Assembly (NCBI GenBank): GCA_018817845.1
Contig: JAHITH010000051.1
Coordinates: 1 to 7,717, forward strand
Direction: 5' to 3'
DNA: 7,717 nucleotides
From: Patescibacteria group bacterium
GTDB lineage: Bacteria > Patescibacteriota > Microgenomatia > UBA1400 > MFAQ01
Below, piece after piece: positions 5,434 to 7,717 of the stretch. The translations under genes were made by a program, and so were the position numbers. The notes under the pieces are model-generated. The model saw nothing but the letters and a program-made list of their open reading frames with translations, did not search any database and was not told where the DNA came from. Numbering within the stretch: position 1 is the first letter of the stretch; the number at the start of each line of letters is the position of its first letter.

Positions 5434-6377
5434 ATGAAAGTAGTAGTTTTTTATCCTAAAGACAGTTTCACTCCTGGGCAACAAAAGGATTTGGCCTCGT
5501 TAGGTAGTGTCTCATATACAAAAATAGAGATTCATTACCAATTGAAAAAATATTAGATATGGCTAAAGGAGCTGATATTGTTGCCTGTGACCCAGACCCA
5601 TTAGGGGGATTTGAAAAAGCTAAAGAAAAAGTATCCAAAATTATGGAATCCTTACCAAATCTAAAAGGGGTATGTCTTTCGACAACTTCTTTTGGTTGGG
5701 TAGATTTAGAATATGCCAAAAAAAGAAAGATTCCTATTTGTAATGTACCAGGATACTCTAAAGAATCTGTAGCCGAACAATCAATTGCATTTTTATTGGG
5801 TGCAATGAAAAGAATATATATTTCAGATAGAAGGACAAGTAAAGGTAAATATGTATTACAACAAGGATTTGAACTTAAAGGTAAGACCCTTGGGATAATT
5901 GGATTGGGAAGTATTGGAACAGATACAGCAAAACTTGCATTAGGTATGGGCATGAAGGTAATTGCATACAATAGAACTAAAAAAACCATGAAAGGTGTAA
6001 AAATGGTTACGTTAAACCAACTCTTTAAAGAATCAGACGCCATATCACTTCACACGACACATGAGGAAAAAAACAATAACATGATTGGAAAGACTGAACT
6101 ATCTAAAATGAAAAAAGGTGTATTTATTATAAATACAGTTGACAGAGAATTAGTTGATGAAAAGGCTATGGCTGAAGCCTTAAAATCAGGACAGGTTGAT
6201 ACATATGTATATGAAGGTGAAGATTTAGTTAACACTCCACTTGCAAAAGTAGAGACTGCAATAGGCTTTAAAGGATTTGCTTGGTATACAAAAGAGGCAC
6301 TAGATAATTTATATCAAATTTTTACAAATAACATTAAGGCGTTAGCAAAGGGAAAACCTCAAAATAGGGTGGTCTAA
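5434..6377 (+). CDS. D-2-hydroxyacid dehydrogenase-like protein, frameshifted near the 5' end
   Basis: Member of the D-isomer 2-hydroxyacid dehydrogenase family, which interconverts 2-oxo and 2-hydroxy acids with NAD(H). The N-terminus (MKVVVFYPKDSFTPGQQ...) opens at ATG 5434 but runs into TAG about 38 codons on. The continuation (DSLPIEKILDMAKGADIVACDPD...) is one frame away and runs to 6377. Loss of one A in the A-run 5520-5524 would explain it. The nucleotide-binding loop GLGSIG is at 5901-5918, preceded by the conserved VPGYSKESVAEQSIAFLL segment. The usual catalytic residues are not in place: INTARGxxVD is INTVDRELVD (6129-6158), and the TPH motif carrying the catalytic His is FKG (6267-6275). 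The fold is secure, but activity as a normal dehydrogenase is doubtful. The break may be a real mutation, slippage site or sequencing error; a shorter protein from ATG 5559 would lack the first strands. Confidence 0.85.
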
Positions 6378-6386
6378 ACAAATACC

Positions 6387-6848
6387 ATGACTGATACAGA
6401 TTTTATGAAATTGGCTATAGAAGAAGCGAAGAAATCTGTTGATGCTGGTGGTGCTCCAATTGGCGCAGTCTTGGTAAAGGGTGATAAAGTTTTTGAAACA
6501 GGTTGGAGTTTAGTTTGGCCTAAAAAAGACCCTTCTGCACACGGAGAAACAGAATGTATGAGAAAAGCTTGTCATAAACTTCAAGCAATAAATTTAACAG
6601 GGTACACACTGTATTCAACTCTAGAATCATGTTCACTATGTCTTGGTTGTGCAGGATGGTGTAATCTATCAAAGATAGTATTTGGAGCCTACAAAGAAGA
6701 TACGCCAGATAATCCTTACGAACTTTCTGATTATCATGCTGAAGAACACGCTAAAAGATTTAAGAATCTTGAGGTTGTAGGTGGTATCTTAAGAGAAGAA
6801 TGCAAATCACTTATGTCTAATATCAAAAATTGGAGTCCAGTTGAATGA
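6387..6848 (+). CDS. Zinc-dependent nucleoside/base deaminase (cytidine-deaminase fold)
   Basis: Hydrolytic deaminase of the CDA superfamily (TadA/guanine deaminase/CMP-deaminase branch), acting on a nucleobase, nucleoside or tRNA base in the cytoplasm. The zinc site is visible: His52 and the proton-shuttling Glu54 in AHGETE (HAE in most relatives), and Cys82 and Cys85 in ESCSLCLGCAGW, where the usual PCxxC is SCxxC. The N-terminal FMKLAIEEAKKSVDAGGAPIGAVLV matches the family start well. Length 153 aa is normal. It resembles free nucleoside or guanine deaminases more than tRNA-specific TadA, but the substrate cannot be assigned from motifs. It starts nine bases after the dehydrogenase-like gene and overlaps the next gene as ATGA, so it is part of the operon. 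Confidence 0.92.
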   Translation: MTDTDFMKLAIEEAKKSVDAGGAPIGAVLVKGDKVFETGWSLVWPKKDPSAHGETECMRKACHKLQAINLTGYTLYSTLESCSLCLGCAGWCNLSKIVFGAYKEDTPDNPYELSDYHAEEHAKRFKNLEVVGGILREECKSLMSNIKNWSPVE

Positions 6849-7495
6849 AACTCCTATTAACATCAGCTGGGTTATATAATAAATCAATTGTTAAAGCTTT
6901 TAATGATTTAGTTAGTTTACCTAAAGAAAAAATCCATATAGCTTATATTCCAACCGCTGCAAATGTAGAAGAAGGGGATAAGGGATGGCTTATAGACGAC
7001 TACATCAATCTTAAAAAAGAAGGATATGGATGCATAGACATAGTTGATATTTCTTCTATAGAGAAAACAATTTGGTTACCTAGAATTAAAGAATCAAATG
7101 TTATATTTGTAGGAGGAGGAAACACTTTTCATTTGATGCATTGGTTTAATAAATCTGGATTAAGTAAAATCTTACCCGAACTTATTAAAACTAGAGTATA
7201 TGCAGGTGTCAGTGCAGGAAGTTGTATCGTAGGCCCAACAATCTTTAACTCTGTACAAAACTTGTTTGATGAAAAATACGAATTAAAAATTAAGAAAGGT
7301 ATGGGCTTAGTTAATCTCCAAATTATCCCACATTTAAATTCTGACTATTTTCCAAAAATTCGTGAAGAGAACTTGGAAGAAGCATCAAAAGATTTAAAAG
7401 AACCAGTTTATGCAATTGATGATAATTCCGCGGTAGTAGTGAGAGATAATAAAATGACTGTTGTTTCAGAGGGTAAGTGGAGGAAATTTAATTAA
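6845..7495 (+). CDS. Peptidase E-like protein (S51 family, type 1 glutamine amidotransferase-like fold)
   Basis: Member of the S51/PepE group, α/β-fold serine hydrolases related to class I amidotransferases; the classical enzyme cleaves Asp-X dipeptides. Seen here: VIFVGGGNTFHL (residues 86-97), the nucleophile elbow YAGVSAGS with Ser123 as the expected nucleophile, and IIPHLNSDYF, which supplies the expected catalytic His. The start is MKLLLTSAG, the typical first β-strand. Length 216 aa is close to the family norm, and the protein is cytoplasmic with no signal peptide. Its ATG overlaps the deaminase stop as ATGA, so translation is coupled, and the next gene follows after three bases. In this operon it may act on a small-molecule amide or peptide rather than on dietary dipeptides, which is inferred from context. 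Confidence 0.9.
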   Translation: MKLLLTSAGLYNKSIVKAFNDLVSLPKEKIHIAYIPTAANVEEGDKGWLIDDYINLKKEGYGCIDIVDISSIEKTIWLPRIKESNVIFVGGGNTFHLMHWFNKSGLSKILPELIKTRVYAGVSAGSCIVGPTIFNSVQNLFDEKYELKIKKGMGLVNLQIIPHLNSDYFPKIREENLEEASKDLKEPVYAIDDNSAVVVRDNKMTVVSEGKWRKFN

Positions 7496-7498
7496 CAT

Positions 7499-7717
7499 AT
7501 GGAAAATAAACACGCCGTTGTAACAGGGGCTTCTACGGGAATAGGTAAAGCTATTGCTATCGAACTTGGTAAGAAAGGTGCTACTGTTATTTTAGTTGCA
7601 AGAAGAAAAGACAAACTTGAAGAAACAAAAAAATTAATTGGAGATATTGGAGGTAAAGCAGTTGTATTTGAAGCAGACTTAAGTGATATAAATTCAATAA
7701 ATTCACTTATTCAATCA
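7499..7717 (+). CDS. Short-chain dehydrogenase/reductase (SDR), 3' end outside window
   Basis: First 73 codons of a classical SDR oxidoreductase, NAD(P)-dependent. The start MENKHAVVTGASTGIGKAIA carries the nucleotide-binding TGxxxGIG motif at residues 9-16. ILVARRKDKLEE follows, where the Arg-Arg pair after the second strand favours NADP(H), and then the adenine-binding Asp in FEADLSD. The catalytic Ser-Tyr-Lys lies beyond the window. The frame is open to the last base. The ATG is three bases after the peptidase-like gene's stop, so it is the fourth gene of the operon. The substrate is unknown. Confidence 0.93.
   Translation, partial: MENKHAVVTGASTGIGKAIAIELGKKGATVILVARRKDKLEETKKLIGDIGGKAVVFEADLSDINSINSLIQS

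Noticed and set aside
5559..6377. Dehydrogenase-like gene starting at ATG 5559
   Set aside because: It would lose the first β-α-β unit, which is present in another frame just upstream after a good promoter; a frameshift explains the data better.
1..7717. CRISPR array, insertion sequence with transposase, or prophage genes
   Set aside because: No regularly spaced repeats, transposase motifs or phage structural genes were seen.
1..7717. Alternative genetic code (UGA as Gly)
   Set aside because: TGA ends truB, the deaminase and the first gene at the expected family positions, and no gene has an internal TGA at a Gly position.

Overview
The window looks like a piece of a low-GC bacterial genome with very compact genes, most likely a Candidate Phyla Radiation (Patescibacteria) member, possibly Microgenomates-like. 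This is inferred from the short TruB, overlapping genes, few Shine-Dalgarno sequences, a small RRM/Gly-rich RNA-binding protein, a decayed GT39-type membrane protein and a stand-alone GIY-YIG protein. TGA is used as a normal stop (after positions 576, 1271, 3565 and 6848), so the UGA=Gly code of Gracilibacteria/Absconditabacteria does not apply.

Layout. 1-1271: the 3' part of a PD-(D/E)XK nuclease-like gene, overlapping truB by an ATGA junction. 1372-1748: an RRM RNA-binding protein gene with a hairpin just before its start and a strong intrinsic terminator after it. 1783-2888: a clear promoter followed by a three-gene unit of two small unrecognised proteins (64 and 77 aa) and a caspase-fold (CHAT/C25/separase-like) peptidase with a visible His-Cys dyad. 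2911-3718: a wrecked polytopic glycosyltransferase gene and further degraded coding sequence. 3743-4832: a Fic-family protein with an N-terminal winged-helix-like region. Its promoter carries a perfect 19-bp palindrome, a third half-site lies just inside the coding region, and its FIC motif has Gln in place of the catalytic His. 4857-5248: a minus-strand GIY-YIG gene bracketed by hairpins and short repeats, which resembles a small inserted cassette. 5399-7717: a promoter and a tight operon of a 2-hydroxyacid dehydrogenase-like gene (frameshifted near its 5' end and lacking canonical catalytic residues), a cytidine-deaminase-fold enzyme, a peptidase-E/GATase1-like protein and the start of a short-chain dehydrogenase.

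How the parts work together. The left end is housekeeping RNA modification and RNA binding. The middle is accessory or decaying DNA holding the two most notable loci: the small-protein/caspase-like peptidase unit, and the apparently self-regulated Fic gene. The right end is a co-transcribed set of small-molecule enzymes whose substrate cannot be read from the sequence. At three loci (starts 1819, 3780, 5434) the best promoter puts the -10 element only 6-8 bases before the ATG, which suggests leaderless transcripts. All functional statements come from motifs read by eye; no database search was run.
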